From Micrasema longulum (lineage: Eukaryota; Arthropoda; Insecta; Trichoptera; Brachycentridae): 64,000 nucleotides of DNA. The position numbers were made by a program, and so were the translations under genes. The stretch covers positions 105,300 to 169,299 of the forward strand of contig JAGVSM010002914.1 of NCBI GenBank assembly GCA_022494885.1, in the 5' to 3' direction. A model generated the notes under the pieces. That model searched no databases, was not told the origin of the DNA, and saw only the letters and a program-made list of their open reading frames with translations. How positions within the stretch are numbered: position 1 is the stretch's first letter; each line of letters starts with the position of its first letter. Shown here piece by piece: positions 15,201 to 24,114 of this stretch.

Positions 15201-18200
15201 TATAAATATAATAAAAACTAGGTTAAGATTTTTTATACGCATCGATGGATATAATTTATTATTAAATAATTATTGGGTGCAGAAAAAGCATTATGTAACA
15301 AATCAGAGATAAATCACTAATACATTCTAATGTTTAACAATGTGTCGTATGTTGCATAATAATAATACCGAATATACGGTTGTCTCAAACACTCCTTACG
15401 TCTCACTCTCGATGCTATATATATATTTGTGAAAGAGAGACAAATCCACGCCTCACGCAGGCCAGTAGCAAAGTAACATGTACCACTGCTTCAGTACGCC
15501 AATTGAGCAGTTACTTTCGAACCTTTGTTAAAGGCGGTCTCTTCATAGAGCTGTGAACGTCAGCGAATGATTTTTTTTATGTTTTTAGCAATTAGATTGA
15601 AAATATTATCGTTTTTGACTTCTTGACATATGATGCCAACATCACATTTCAAAAGCATCAATTCTAGCACGGTCACGGGATTTTGTTTCAGAGTACTTAA
15701 TGTAGGAATACGATTTTCAAAAATGCATTAAATGTTATTTTAGTACTATCGGAAATCCAGTAAAAAGAAACAAATGGGTAGAAATTATAAGGAAATTGAT
15801 GAAAACATCTGATTGGGAGCCATAGAAAACTAATGTTGTTTGTAAACATTCAAATACAAACTTTTTCCAAAAATAACAACTACTCAATTTTTTAGTATAT
15901 ACATTCTCCTCAAATGCAGCCCTAGTTAATGAAGAATAAAACATTTACGCTCCTAACTTTTTTTTTACAAAACCGATTAAAGATTTTAAGAGTTATAAAT
16001 ATACCCAAGGCAAAGCCTATCATTTTGATAAAAACCACATGTAAATCAGGGTCCAGTAGTTATTTAGTCTATCAAGGACACACATATGAACATTGCCTTT
16101 TATATATATAGATTCTAATACAACCCAAAATCGGATTTTTTGAGTTATGACTATTTCATCAGAGGTGTGTTATGTTGAAATGGTACCGTGCAGAGAAAAA
16201 AAAATGTGAAAGAATAAATACCAGTTGACAGTAATGAATTAGGATTTTTAGGTTTAGTCTCCACTATGACGGGTTCCTTCTTGGGTTTCTCAGGAAGTCC
16301 AGCTGCGGCAGCGAGAGTCTTCCCTCCTCCTAAAAAAAATTAACAAAATATATCTACATATCGTCAATTCAATTCTGAACTATCCTAAATGTGTAAGAGA
16401 GGAATTTTTCCGACTTCACAAACAGTACGTTCAAGAGTTATTGTAAACTAGAGATATAGAGTTATTGTAAACGCCACGTAAAATTGTTAAAAGCGAGAAA
16501 ATCCTGTGAAGAATTCAAATTAAAATTCCCGTTCACGAGTATTCTAGGGGTTTAGGATAGTTAAAAAGTATGATCTCGAGTGTTCGGCGTTTAGGATAAA
16601 CGGAAATTATTTAATCATTTTAAAAGTACTGCATTTTTGGCATTTAAGATTACACAGAAAGGAAGAGAATTTCAGAGAATTATATTCAGTAAAAAGAAGC
16701 GTTTTGAAAAATTGGCATCGAGGACAGAATTGAATAGACGATATACAGATTAGCATTATATTTAAAGGAAAAGTTAAAGAGATCATAAACAACAGATATG
16801 TTACAAAATTAATACGGCAACATTTTTTTATTTATTTATTTTCTTTAAACTTTCTATTATATTCAAATATTTACGTACTTCAATTCAAATAAAGGAAGGT
16901 TTAATCGCTGTTGGCTTTGCTAATAAATTTACTTATTATAATAAAAGAAAAATTATAGAAACATAAATTGGAATAACCCTACAATAATAAATATTTAATA
17001 CCTACCTTTTAAGGAAATTAATACATAGGATACATCAAAAGTATTTTTTTATTATTTTTTTTTTTTACTTTAATAATATAATTATACATTTTAACAATTT
17101 AAAAAAAAAATCACTTTTTATATTTTTACTAAAACTAAAATCCCACCAAGCCACTTTTTGTAGCTTGTTGGTGAAATTACAATGCAAATTGCAGTAAAAC
17201 CCCTGTTTTACGTTTTTCTAAGGAGCAATAACAAAAAAGTGTAAAACTGAGTAAACTGCTAGTGAGGAAATAAAAAATTGTATGGAAAAAATTAAATTAC
17301 ATCAAAATATATTTATTGTACTCGACTATACTAAATATACTGCAGAAAAATTGTAAAAAGTGCCATAATTAGGGATCAAAAATATTTTGTATTTTTTCAA
17401 TCAATACTAGTAGTTTTTTTTTATTGAATTGAAAAAAAACATGTTTAAATAATTTTACATAGGTAATTAACCTTAAAAACATAAAAATACAAATTTGAAT
17501 TTGCATAAAATGCATAAAATGTTTTTTCATTTTACCATTGAGAAATTTTATTTGTATGGTATCACTTTTTTAGTGTGGTACCACAGAATTTCAACCGTCA
17601 TTTACATCGCGGCAAAAATGGTTCACACTTTTATGATAACTGTTTAAATATCTTATTTTCACATTATGTTTATAACTTAAAATAATATATCTATTGCCAA
17701 ATTTAAAAACTTTCTCCATCGTAATTTTTTGATGTAAGGATTTTATTCTTCCTAAACATGCGTCAACTGCATGTCACAATTTAGTAAAATGTCAAAATTA
17801 GACACTTAAACAAAATGGTCAATTACACTGCACTTGCTTCAAATTTAGTTTGCGACAATAATTTCCGCATTTTTTTATTTGCCTCGATTTTATTCTCCAT
17901 CCACGCGACGGCGTGCGGCTCAATTTATTTTGACAGATTGAATGAGTTTCGAAAAATTTTCAACGTAAAACCGGGGTTATGAAAAACACAAAAACGTTAA
18001 TTGGGGGGATATTTGAATGCGAATGTATAAAATGGGACCTTAACATTTCGGCGTAAAAAGAGGGAAAATGTTAAATTAAGAAACGTAAAAATGAGGTGTT
18101 ACTGTAATACCGATTCGGCAATTCTCGACAAACTGTGGCTATTTTTGTAATTGATAATCCTAGAATGATTTTTGTCCGTATGAGCAGCTCTATAAGTGAC

Positions 18201-21200
18201 AGCGAATTATTACCCCGAGAGTGTATCAAAATATGTTATTTATACAAGCTGTCCCAACATTTTCCCGACAAAAGTAGGTTCACGGAACTAAAATTGATGT
18301 ATGATGGATTCAATTTCAGAGTCAGCACATTCCTAAGAAGAACTGTCAGGCGGCCATTCCTAGAAAAATTGTACTGTTTTAGTTTAAAATACATATATAA
18401 ATAATTTACCGGGGACTTCCAAGTTATCGGGATCATCATCTTCATCGAAGTCGGAATCATCATCAGATGCTGAAGGAGGACTATCTTCTCCTTCCGAATT
18501 GTAACTCGCCTTTTTTGACTGAAAAAAAAACACCAAAATTATCGTTTATACTATAAAGCCCTTCATTTATTACCAGTCAAGTCTTTCCTTTGACAACAAT
18601 TTAAGTATATTGTTAAGTGTCCTCAGCACGGGTAACCCTAGTGAGGTCACATTATCTTTATTATTAATCATAGTTTATAATGGAAAAAAATATGAATAAA
18701 TAAATCATTTAGTGGTGTCAAAGTATAAGATTAAAATGTCTCAAGACCGATGTGTGGTGGAAGACTGGCTGTCCTAAAATACAATAACAAATATGGACAG
18801 TTAATCCGTCACTTGGTTGCAACGACAATTATTATCGCATAAATGCCCAGATGGCTCTTAGAATAAATGTACATAATATATTATAACTAGCTGACCCGAC
18901 AGACGTCGTCCTGTCCGAACGTTGGCTTGCCTTAGAAAAAGACTTTTTATTGGTAAGTAGGTACCTAGGTACTTGTTTGTGATTAAATTCCAAAACTGAA
19001 AATTGTTGATACTCAAATATTGAATTTAAGTAGGTACTTTTTTTCTCTTTGAATTCCTAAACGTAAAACAAATATTTTTTTTCAAATGTGGCATTCTTTT
19101 TGCAAACGTCAAACTCCGGTCTTCTCACCAACAGAGGGGTGTACTTTTGAATAGATATGATTTTTAAAAACGTATTTTTTTATTTATTAATTTACACGCT
19201 CTATGGGCTTTTACATATATTAGAAATTACATTCAAGTGCAGCAGTGAAACATAAGTATGTAAATTTAGTTAAAATTAAAGATAACATAAGAAAAGCTAA
19301 AAGATACAATAATAAGTCAAAATCAGGAAATGTACCAACATAGGTATAGGGTACATAGAAAAATATTTAATAAATTTACATATGAAAACATACACACATA
19401 CATATACGTACATATAAGTTTAAACATTATGATGGAGATACATGAGAAAACAAAATAGTAAATAAAGAACAATATTAAGAAATTTTATGCAATTTAATAT
19501 ATAAACTTTTGAAAACTTAACCTGTAATTATAGAAAAACTGACGAAATATATCAACTTCACCATACTCGTTACCTAGCCGCCAGCCGCTGGCCGGTGTAG
19601 TCTAGGTATTGGTGAATTGTAATAATAATTGTGACTGCCAGGAGATTAAAAAAATAACGTTAGCTGCCGAGTATTTCGAACAGGTACTTTATCCTGATAA
19701 CACATTGATTACAGCGCGTTTGAATATTTAATAGGCCTATAATGATGTGTTAGTGTTGATGTATCAGTGAACCAAGTAAACATACAAATTTCATTTGTGC
19801 TAGTAAAAACACTAGAATATTTTATTTGTTAACATTATGTCACGTACACATAAGCAAGTTTATTAAAGATTTGCATGGACTGTGTGTGAAGGTAAGGTGA
19901 TCAGCCTTACGCTTCAGGGGCCAGTCCAGGAAAGTGAAACCCCACCTTTCTAATCAATATTTCATGTCGAGGCCTCACGCATGATAAACGAAGACACCAA
20001 CCACTCACTGCACTAAGAGTTGGTATCAAGGGGTTAAAATTTGAATGGTAAAAAGCCAAAAAAGACGTCATTTCTATTTTGAAATGTACAACTTTTAAAT
20101 AATCAACAAAAGATGTAGCTATTTATACATATCTGTACCTTAAAGCTGAAAGGCTGGAATTAACATTTTTTGTAAAATTGAATTATGAATGTCATTTTGT
20201 TCATATATTAGGATTCTATTAATGCTAAAAACATTGGAGTGTTCCGGTATACCACTACTGAAATAGCTTGTTCTAAAACACCAGTAGCGCAGTAATATTA
20301 CTCATGCCTTCAACAAAATTCAACGTTTGCTGGTATTAAAGCAGTGGATACCGAATAAATTCCACAATTTTTTTAACAAACTATCTCTGATGAGAGATTT
20401 TGCGCAAGATTAAGTGTTATTATCTTAATCAAAAATTATGTCATTTCTTTTGCCATTAATTTCATTATTTTACTTTGCTTTTTTCTCACATGCTGTTTGC
20501 TTTCAATTACTGTTTTATTGCTATTAATATCATGTCATTAAATTTAAATTTACCTGTTATTTTCATAAATTATTAATGTTTCAATTAATGGCACGTAATT
20601 TAATGTTTTTGCCGAAAAAAAGTTCTATAAATACATTTTTTTCATTCAATATTTTACATTACCCCCAATGTCCAGAATGTGTAGATTAGTCAATTTATCA
20701 CACGACTTGGAATTCTTTGGGATAGATCTTCCGGCTTTTCGTAGATTTCTTCGTGACTAAACAATGTGGGATGTAGTTGGATTGGCATGGTTTGGCTCAA
20801 AGTCTTAGGTCTTTCGTTTTTTTTAAAATATATTGTAGACAATGATTGTTTTGCCCTTGTTTGTCTTTGCTAAATGGTTTTATGTTCTTTTTGTTCAGTT
20901 TCTTTCATTTATGTTTCTTCATGTAACTGTTGTAATTGGCTTAGGTCGTATATATAATAAATAAATAAATTACTTTTTGTACTAAAGTCCGAGGAGGAAT
21001 TGGGGCGCGGGCCAGGCGGTTAACAGAAAAAAATAAAATCCCATAGTTATTTGATAGTCCATACTTAAAATGTTTTTTTCTTAAATATTATTATCAAAAG
21101 CCTATAAATCCAAAAAAACAACAATAAATTGTGTCTTTACTTCGAGAGATGCATTTGAAACAGTTTTACAACTTCAAACCGCTCTCCTGAATAATTTACC

Positions 21201-21957
21201 AAATGTGACTTCCAGCATTTCAGCTTTAAGGTACAGATATAAAGATTTAGTTTATGATGCAATAAAATAATATATGCTTATTAATGTTCATATTTAACTC
21301 AAATATTAACTCCAAACAGTGTTTGCTCACAACCCACAATGAAATAAATCAATTTAAGAAGAAATTGTTTGACCGAAATAAGTGGGAACTTTTTTTCAGA
21401 GGTTATGTTTAAGACATTGTTTTGATTTTATCTTCGTAAATTTTACATATTGCAAATAAATTTTGTTCAAAAGATATAATTTCATAAAAACATTGCAACC
21501 GATTACCATTAATCTGTTCAAAACCTTCGTTTAACTTTATAAACGTCTGAAGGACTTGTCATAAATTTAGAGTTCTTCTTGGTTTACTAAGATATTCTTC
21601 CAAGCTATGTACGCCAATTTCAAGAAAATCAATAGAGCCACACCCTAAGGACTTCAGAATTAAATTAACTCAATAAACTTTCAATCACTTAACCCCATCT
21701 AAAGTAATAATTAATAAGAGGTGATGTTTTGAGCTGGACAAACAATGCTTTTTTTGACACTTTATATGGTTATATTTTTTCGACACCCAACATTTTTTAA
21801 ATGATGTTTTAATGAAAAACTAGAATATATAAACATAAAATGTTATTCGTTACATACCTAAGTTACATAAGTTAAATTAGTACACCAATAATTTAAGGAG
21901 AAAGAATAAAAAAAGTGTTTAAAAATATCAAAACAAAAAAAAAACGACACTTACCAT
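125..21957 (-). CDS. sno: strawberry notch (SBNO) homologue, 5' half of gene, ten coding exons
   Basis: Strawberry notch is a conserved nuclear SF2 helicase-like protein; in Drosophila it acts with Notch and EGFR signalling in transcriptional control. Ten exons join without a phase error: 21957-21955, 18518-18410, 16329-16222, 14708-14601, 7328-7179, 5379-5207, 4242-4164, 3134-2925, 1762-1587, 287-125. The predicted N-terminus is acidic (Asp/Glu/Ser), followed by a Gly/Ala/Met/Pro-rich linker, then the conserved SBNO block with '[14 protein letters not shown]', '[15 protein letters not shown]', '[14 protein letters not shown]', the Walker A region '[14 protein letters not shown]', '[16 protein letters not shown]' and '[16 protein letters not shown]'. 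Visible coding length is about 420 codons. The DECH box and everything downstream lie beyond base 1, so this is a partial gene. Family identity is very secure from recalled SBNO1 similarity; exon borders rest on GT-AG sites and phase. Confidence 0.96.
425..485 (-). repeat. CR1/L2-like LINE 3'-end fragment
   Basis: The motif 'tatatagcgccatttttgtg' followed by 'cacctcaagggcgct' recurs at 33340-33400, 50008-50065, 50450-50490, 50932-50975, 51178-51222 and 56492-56540. It marks the 3' end of the LINE whose coding part is seen at 51382-52098. This is a tail-only relic inside a sno intron. Confidence 0.6.
486..1586. other. sno intron, no gene seen
   Basis: AT-rich intronic DNA with a CA/TA-rich stretch (830-900) and a TATATA run near 975. 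The 'gaaaccggtcggtgg' segment near 1372 resembles the ACCGGTTTC motif of the inverted repeat at 61443-62675. Confidence 0.5.
1587..1762 (-). CDS. sno: sno coding exon 9, Walker A of helicase core
   Basis: The acceptor 'ggttacag' is followed by GC, which completes a Gly codon with the last G of the previous exon. The exon encodes '[14 protein letters not shown]', the ATP-binding loop of SBNO helicases, then '[19 protein letters not shown]' and ends at AAG before GTACAT. It is 176 bp and leaves phase 0 for the next exon. Confidence 0.95.
1805..2335 (+). mobile_element. Non-LTR retrotransposon 3' end (jockey-like)
   Basis: A frame at 1866-2126 encodes [20 protein letters not shown], then [11 protein letters not shown] and [19 protein letters not shown], the usual C-terminal pattern of jockey-type ORF2 (a ..INFRVP..R... 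segment followed by ..SPI.R.). It lies antisense to sno inside an intron, is 5'-truncated, and ends in an AAAT-repeat tail at about 2313-2333. Confidence 0.7.
2340..2924. other. sno intron, no gene seen
   Basis: AT-rich sequence. The phrase 'gtgcaatatctcacaact' (about 2779-2796) recurs near 63253-63270, so part of it is an interspersed repeat. Confidence 0.4.
2925..3134 (-). CDS. sno: sno coding exon 8
   Basis: The acceptor is 'atattccag' and the donor GTAAGT. The 210-bp exon encodes the segment just before Walker A: '[19 protein letters not shown]', then '[20 protein letters not shown]' and 'AGFLIG'. This is among the most conserved blocks of SBNO proteins. The first codon is split (T|TA, Leu) with exon 7 and the last (G|GC, Gly) with exon 9. 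Confidence 0.95.
3135..4163. other. sno intron with weak LINE-tail relic
   Basis: Mostly featureless AT-rich DNA. Around 3395-3460 'atgagttactcgaggaaac' resembles the LINE tail at 61215-61270 ('atgagttacctgaagaaat'), so it is probably a decayed retrotransposon end. Confidence 0.35.
4164..4242 (-). CDS. sno: sno coding exon 7
   Basis: A 79-bp exon between 'tttccctcag' and GTTAGT. It encodes an acidic run (Glu/Asp) then '[14 protein letters not shown]', matching the recalled SBNO1 motif EEMGHAETYAEYMP. Too short to stand out as an open frame, but its phase fits both neighbours exactly. Confidence 0.93.
4435..4700 (-). repeat. tRNA-derived SINE (TTACGCTTCAGG family)
   Basis: Contains 'cttcaggtgccag', a minus-strand tRNA-like head ('gggaatcaaacatggtgg', then 'aaccgctaaactatgaggtt') and a body with 'cattcatccgcccggacaca'-like sequence. 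The same order is found at 60783-61085. Confidence 0.6.
5207..5379 (-). CDS. sno: sno coding exon 6, Gly/Met-rich linker
   Basis: Acceptor 'cccttccag', donor GTAACT, 173 bp. The exon encodes [16 protein letters not shown] followed by a Gly-Met-rich stretch with many GG and GM pairs, ending WGEQQK. It is strikingly GC-rich against AT-rich introns. The phase links exon 5 (A|TG) and exon 7 (phase 0). This linker lies before the conserved SBNO block and is not expected to be conserved outside related insects. Confidence 0.85.
5380..7178. other. sno intron, no gene seen
   Basis: About 1.8 kb of AT-rich intronic sequence with many short runs of A and T. No frame, tRNA or clear repeat border was recognised on either strand. 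Confidence 0.5.
7179..7328 (-). CDS. sno: sno coding exon 5, Ala/Met/Pro-rich linker
   Basis: Acceptor 'atgtgtcag', donor GTGAGT, 150 bp. It encodes [20 protein letters not shown], then a Met/His/Ala stretch and [12 protein letters not shown]. It is GC-rich and low in complexity. A longer alternative frame over the same bases is a shadow: only this frame keeps the phase between exons 4 and 6. Confidence 0.82.
7470..7765 (-). repeat. SINE cluster with tRNA-like head
   Basis: The left part (7475-7640) contains 'aaggtaagatgatcagtctt' and 'acgcttcagg' and matches 59325-59475 in inverted orientation. The right part (7660-7764) carries a B-box-like 'gggaatcgaacccgg' and 'accactacaccacgggggcc', the reverse of a tRNA-derived head. 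It is intronic in sno. Confidence 0.6.
7771..8293. other. sno intron, no gene seen
   Basis: AT-rich, no supported element. Confidence 0.4.
8294..8669. mobile_element. MITE with long terminal inverted repeats (TACAGGGTG ends)
   Basis: The left arm runs TACAGGGTGTTCTTTAAACC, then 'catccgaaaccacgatgatc'; the right arm is its reverse complement and ends 'cactctgta'. The arms pair over more than 100 bases, with inner copies of 'aacaaatggttgct'-like sequence and a GC-rich centre. A second copy lies at 56133-56493. The TA-type ends suggest a Tc1/mariner-related non-autonomous element; no transposase is present. Confidence 0.8.
8670..9960. other. sno intron, no gene seen
   Basis: AT-rich DNA with short unsupported frames only. 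Confidence 0.4.
9963..10045 (+). repeat. tRNA-derived SINE head (GTTGTGGTC family)
   Basis: 'actcgcggatcaaaggtccg' followed by a B-box-like 'gagattcaaatctg'. It is shared with 12045-12120 (+), 26278-26372 (-) and 55873-55945 (-). The promoter boxes are degenerate and no cloverleaf can be drawn, so it is not called a functional tRNA. Confidence 0.55.
10046..11459. other. sno intron, no gene seen
   Basis: About 1.4 kb without a supported feature. Confidence 0.4.
11460..11665 (+). repeat. Interspersed repeat, CCACTTAAACCAGCC family
   Basis: The core 'ggccacttaaaccagccaat' continues with 'gtcataagccctgtaaatgc'-like sequence. It recurs at 38291-38531 (+), 62431-62535 (+), 63715-63935 (-) and as a fragment at 59840-59890. 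The 38-kb copy shows terminal inverted repeats, so the family is probably a MITE. Confidence 0.65.
12045..12122 (+). repeat. tRNA-derived SINE head (GTTGTGGTC family)
   Basis: Contains 'actcgcggatcagagatccg' followed by a good B-box 'ggttcgaacccc'. It is the best preserved head of this family in the window. Confidence 0.6.
12222..12770 (+). repeat. tRNA-derived SINE interrupted by a LINE tail
   Basis: The A-box side (12222-12252, 'agtgtaatggctaaga') and the B-box side (12630-12672, 'gagttcgattctcag') belong to one tRNA-like head. They are separated by 372 bases that end in an A/T-rich AAAT-type tail. Confidence 0.55.
12253..12624 (+). mobile_element. LINE 3'-UTR insertion with TAAGA target duplication
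   Basis: Inserted between the A and B boxes of a SINE head. TAAGA flanks it at 12248-12252 and 12625-12629, and it ends in 'taaataaaataaaatt'. No coding remains are seen. Confidence 0.5.
13150..13712 (+). mobile_element. RTE-like non-LTR retrotransposon, C-terminal fragment
   Basis: In two frames the sequence encodes [20 protein letters not shown], '[13 protein letters not shown]' and '[20 protein letters not shown]', then '[18 protein letters not shown]' and '[18 protein letters not shown]'. This is the post-RT domain typical of RTE/BovB-like elements. It is interrupted by frameshifts, hence a dead copy. Confidence 0.75.
13785..14315 (+). mobile_element. Non-LTR retrotransposon 3' end (jockey/R1-like)
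   Basis: Encodes '[20 protein letters not shown]', then '[20 protein letters not shown]' and, in another frame, [20 protein letters not shown]. This matches the C-terminus of jockey-group ORF2 proteins. Stop codons and frame shifts are present, and the end is A/T-rich ('aaataaattag'). Confidence 0.7.
14601..14708 (-). CDS. sno: sno coding exon 4
   Basis: A 108-bp exon with acceptor 'ttttttag' and donor GTAAGT. It encodes [19 protein letters not shown], then [16 protein letters not shown]. No shadow frame of similar quality is present and the phase (G|GT at the start, G|CC at the end) fits exons 3 and 5. Intron 4, downstream of it, is the longest in the visible gene at about 7.3 kb. Confidence 0.85.
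14875..14938 (-). repeat. tRNA-like SINE head
   Basis: Minus-strand 'gtggcctagttggtcagcgc' and 'tttgcctaccctgcaaagag' correspond to the head at 58643-58712. Likely a SINE relic. Confidence 0.5.
14945..16221. other. sno intron, no gene seen
   Basis: AT-rich. The patch 15440-15560 is less AT-rich and may be an unlisted repeat; nothing firm can be said. Confidence 0.35.
16222..16329 (-). CDS. sno: sno coding exon 3
   Basis: A 108-bp exon encoding [20 protein letters not shown], then [16 protein letters not shown]. The acceptor is 'tttttttag' and the donor GTATTT. A second AG three bases further in could be used instead and would drop one residue. Confidence 0.84.
16357..16749. mobile_element. 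Candidate MITE with about 22-bp inverted ends
   Basis: The left end 'acatatcgtcaattcaattc' pairs with the right end 'cagaattgaatagacgatat' with a few mismatches. There is no coding content. Only the ends support the call. Confidence 0.45.
17192..18104. mobile_element. pogo/Tigger-like MITE in sno intron 2
   Basis: The left end 'cagtaaaacccctgttttac' and the reverse complement of the right end ('cagtaacacctcatttttac') match the CAGTAAAACCYC... ends of pogo-group transposons. Subterminal copies such as 'acgtaaaaccggggttatg' support this. About 913 bases, no transposase frame; a non-autonomous or deleted copy. Confidence 0.65.
18410..18518 (-). CDS. sno: sno coding exon 2, acidic N-terminus
   Basis: Follows the single ATG exon. 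Acceptor 'ttttttcag', donor GTAAAT, 109 bp. It encodes [20 protein letters not shown], then an Asp-rich run ending NLEVPG. Such an acidic Ser/Asp N-terminus is probably disordered. Confidence 0.86.
18888..19150 (+). repeat. Interspersed repeat (GACCCGACAGACGT head)
   Basis: Begins 'agctgacccgacagacgtcg' and continues into 'taagtaggtacctaggtact', then an AT-rich body. The head recurs at 49618-49720 and 55015-55120; the body recurs at 52310-52520. The tag is widespread in insect introns, but I do not assign a family. Confidence 0.55.
19160..21954. other. sno intron 1 remainder
   Basis: AT-rich. It holds an 'ggtaaggtgatcagccttac' SINE fragment (19888-20010) and an inverted repeat whose arms lie at 20129-20158 and 21211-21240. 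No gene seen. Confidence 0.45.
20129..21240. repeat. Inverted repeat with 30-bp arms
   Basis: 'atctgtaccttaaagctgaa' followed by 'aggctgga' at 20131 is repeated as the reverse complement at 21211-21240 with one mismatch. The arms are 1.05 kb apart; there is no coding sequence between them. It could mark a decayed transposon. Confidence 0.45.
21955..21957 (-). CDS. sno: sno coding exon 1: the start codon alone
   Basis: On the minus strand the sequence AAAAATG is followed at once by GTAAGTG, a consensus donor. The coding part of exon 1 is therefore the ATG only, and the next exon begins in phase 0 with TCA. The leader continues upstream to about 22150. Confidence 0.78.
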
Positions 21958-22200
21958 TTTTCTTTTAAAAATCCGCCGGATTTTAAATTACACGCACTGC
22001 GTAAACAAAATTTATGGAATTCGTTTATAATTTTGATGGTTTTAAGTTAACAATTTAACAAAACACGGAAATCTTTGTTATATTATATAAAAATAATGAC
22101 GAACAGTTTTTCTACACTTTCAGACAGCAAACGCTCCCGCCATGTTGGAAGTACGAGAAGCGCTCTCGCGCATGTTCCGTAATCGATTTCAGGTTATGTA
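21958..22200 (-). promoter_or_regulatory. sno 5' leader and probable core promoter
   Basis: Immediately upstream of the sno ATG is a short, relatively GC-rich and CpG-containing patch (22125-22185) in AT-rich surroundings. On the minus strand it contains 'AACATGGCGGGAG', which resembles the YY1/Pho-type ATGGCGG element found at many housekeeping starts, and 'AATCGATT' near 22182-22189, a weak DREF-like core. Its ATG at 22143 would open a 7-codon upstream frame (22143-22120) if transcription begins above it. The transcription start was not determined. Confidence 0.45.
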
Positions 22201-22970
22201 AGAAAATGAATTTTAAGAAATATTTTTTTGATTAGTGTTGCTATAGTAGATTGGTGTCTCTTTCTAGTCTGTGGGTAAATCGGCACAAAATATGAAACAA
22301 AATACAACCATAAACAAAATCAATTTTAGGGTTTTATAAGATTATGGCCGTATACATAATAATAAAGTTATAGTCATAATTTCGACATTTTTTTCTAAAT
22401 AAATGTCATCGGTGTGGATTGTATTTCACAATAATAAATTATTAACTAGATTCTTCACCCTAATTGCATTGTTCTTTCATTTTATTTTCTAAAAATCATC
22501 GCGAATACTATGTATGGATAATGGTTGTTTTACAATACGGATTAAGAGTTGAGCAATAGTCCTGAATAGATTCCTGAAGCGTAAGAATGATCATGAAAAT
22601 TCATAAATTATAATTTATAAGTCAAATCCAGAAAATGCGTCTTTATTTTACTAAAAACAAAAATGTTACAAATCTTCAAAATGATTTATGTACTTAAATT
22701 TTTAATGATACTTACTCTGTTAGATCTTTTAAAACAAATATTTAAAAATAGAAGTAATTGATGTGCTGTTTTAGTAATTAGTTTTAAATATTAGTTTTAC
22801 TAAATGAGTCACGCTAATTAGAGCAAATAAGTTAATTAGATTCAAACACAGCAAAAATGAACAAAGCGAATTTAATATCATGTTAAAAATGTGCATATTA
22901 TAAAAAAATGTACGTTACTTTGTTTACAAGTCGTACAATAACATATTTACGGTATCTATAATATGAATAG
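22201..22970. other. Intergenic, upstream of sno
   Basis: AT-rich; a short 'ttcctgaagcgtaagaatga' SINE fragment near 22570. Nothing else supported. Confidence 0.4.
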
Positions 22971-22974
22971 CCCA

Positions 22975-23270
22975 AAAATGATTGATTGTGTCTGCCAAGT
23001 ACGGGCCCGTTTCACATGTATCGCACCTATCTACTCAGTCCGGTAAAATTAGGGGGGGGTGGATACTTATTTACTATTTTCTTTGATTTTATTTATTTTG
23101 TTTCCTCTCACGGGACAAAATTTTGCTAACAGAAATCTAGCGGAGATAAGTCGGCCTCATGGTGTACTGTTTTGTGTGTTTACTTACCAATTGATAAATG
23201 AAATATATTTTTTCAAATGTATTAATCAGTTCACCCAATTGTTCTTTTATCTTGTCTGGTGATTTTCAGT
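22975..23270 (+). repeat. Composite repeat, block A, copy 1
   Basis: Shares 'tacgggcccgtttcacatgt', 'cagtccggtaaaattagg' and 'agtcggcctcatggtgtact' with 48935-49138 in the same order and orientation. Non-coding. Confidence 0.65.
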
Positions 23271-23372
23271 ATTATTTTCAAGTAAATAAGAGTATATAAT
23301 TTTTAATCGTAGAAATTTGGATGTTCCAATCAATGATCCGAAAGGAACGGTAATATACAAAAAGACAATCCC

Positions 23373-23610
23373 TTAAGCTAGTGTTTCCTAGGACAGCGGT
23401 GCCCGTATCTTAACGGCCGTGGTGAACGGTGATGCGGTGGACAGCCGTCGTAACGGTGACTAAAGAGTGGTTTCCTAAGAAAGCGGTGTTGATACAACCG
23501 TTAAAAATAAAACCACTCTCTTGTCACCTCTACGACGGCTGTCCACCGCATCGCCGTTCACTACGGCCGTTAAGATGCGGGCACCGCTGTCCTAGGAAAC
23601 CCTAGCTTTA
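23373..23610. mobile_element. GC-rich foldback element, copy 1
   Basis: The left arm 'ttcctaggacagcggtgccc' continues through 'gtatcttaacggccg' and 'gcggtggacagccgtcgta'; the right arm is its reverse complement up to 'cctaggaaaccctagcttta'. Together they form a near-perfect hairpin of about 100 bp per arm. It is much richer in GC than its surroundings. Confidence 0.75.
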
Positions 23611-23716
23611 CTTTGACTGCCTAATTTTGGCAGCTAAAAAGTTCACCGCTTCGCTAGAAAAACCGTTCGAATACAGTTCGCACCGCTGTGACAACCATCC
23701 TGCAAATGGCGGCACC

Positions 23717-24010
23717 GTTGTTTTTTATTTATTTATTTATTTGGATAACCAACAGCTATAATTATGTTAGTTATATATAACAAAATAAGTAAAAACTAAG
23801 CCAATTACAGGTTTTCACAAGTAGCATCACAGTAAGTTAAAAAATATTCTCGAACACAAAATTAATAGTAATATAATGTAAATCCAAAAGAAAAGAAAAA
23901 AATACTACGAATTATTTCGAAAGCAAATACCGTACGTCATTAAGATTATTTGAAAGTAAATCTATATTTAATGATTTATTTATTACATTAAAATTATCAA
24001 AAGTTCGCCA
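23717..24010 (-). mobile_element. LINE 3'-tail insertion between the foldbacks
   Basis: Starts with a TTTATTTATTT run, the reverse of an AAAT-type LINE tail, followed by AT-rich 3'-UTR-like sequence similar in character to 24755-25117. No coding part is visible. Confidence 0.45.
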
Positions 24011-24114
24011 TCAATATGAATTTTGCCAATAATTAGATGAAACGACGTTTTAATGACGTCATCCGCCGTTCCATGACAATCGCTCCGTGACGGTACCGTT
24101 ACCGTTGGGAAACC

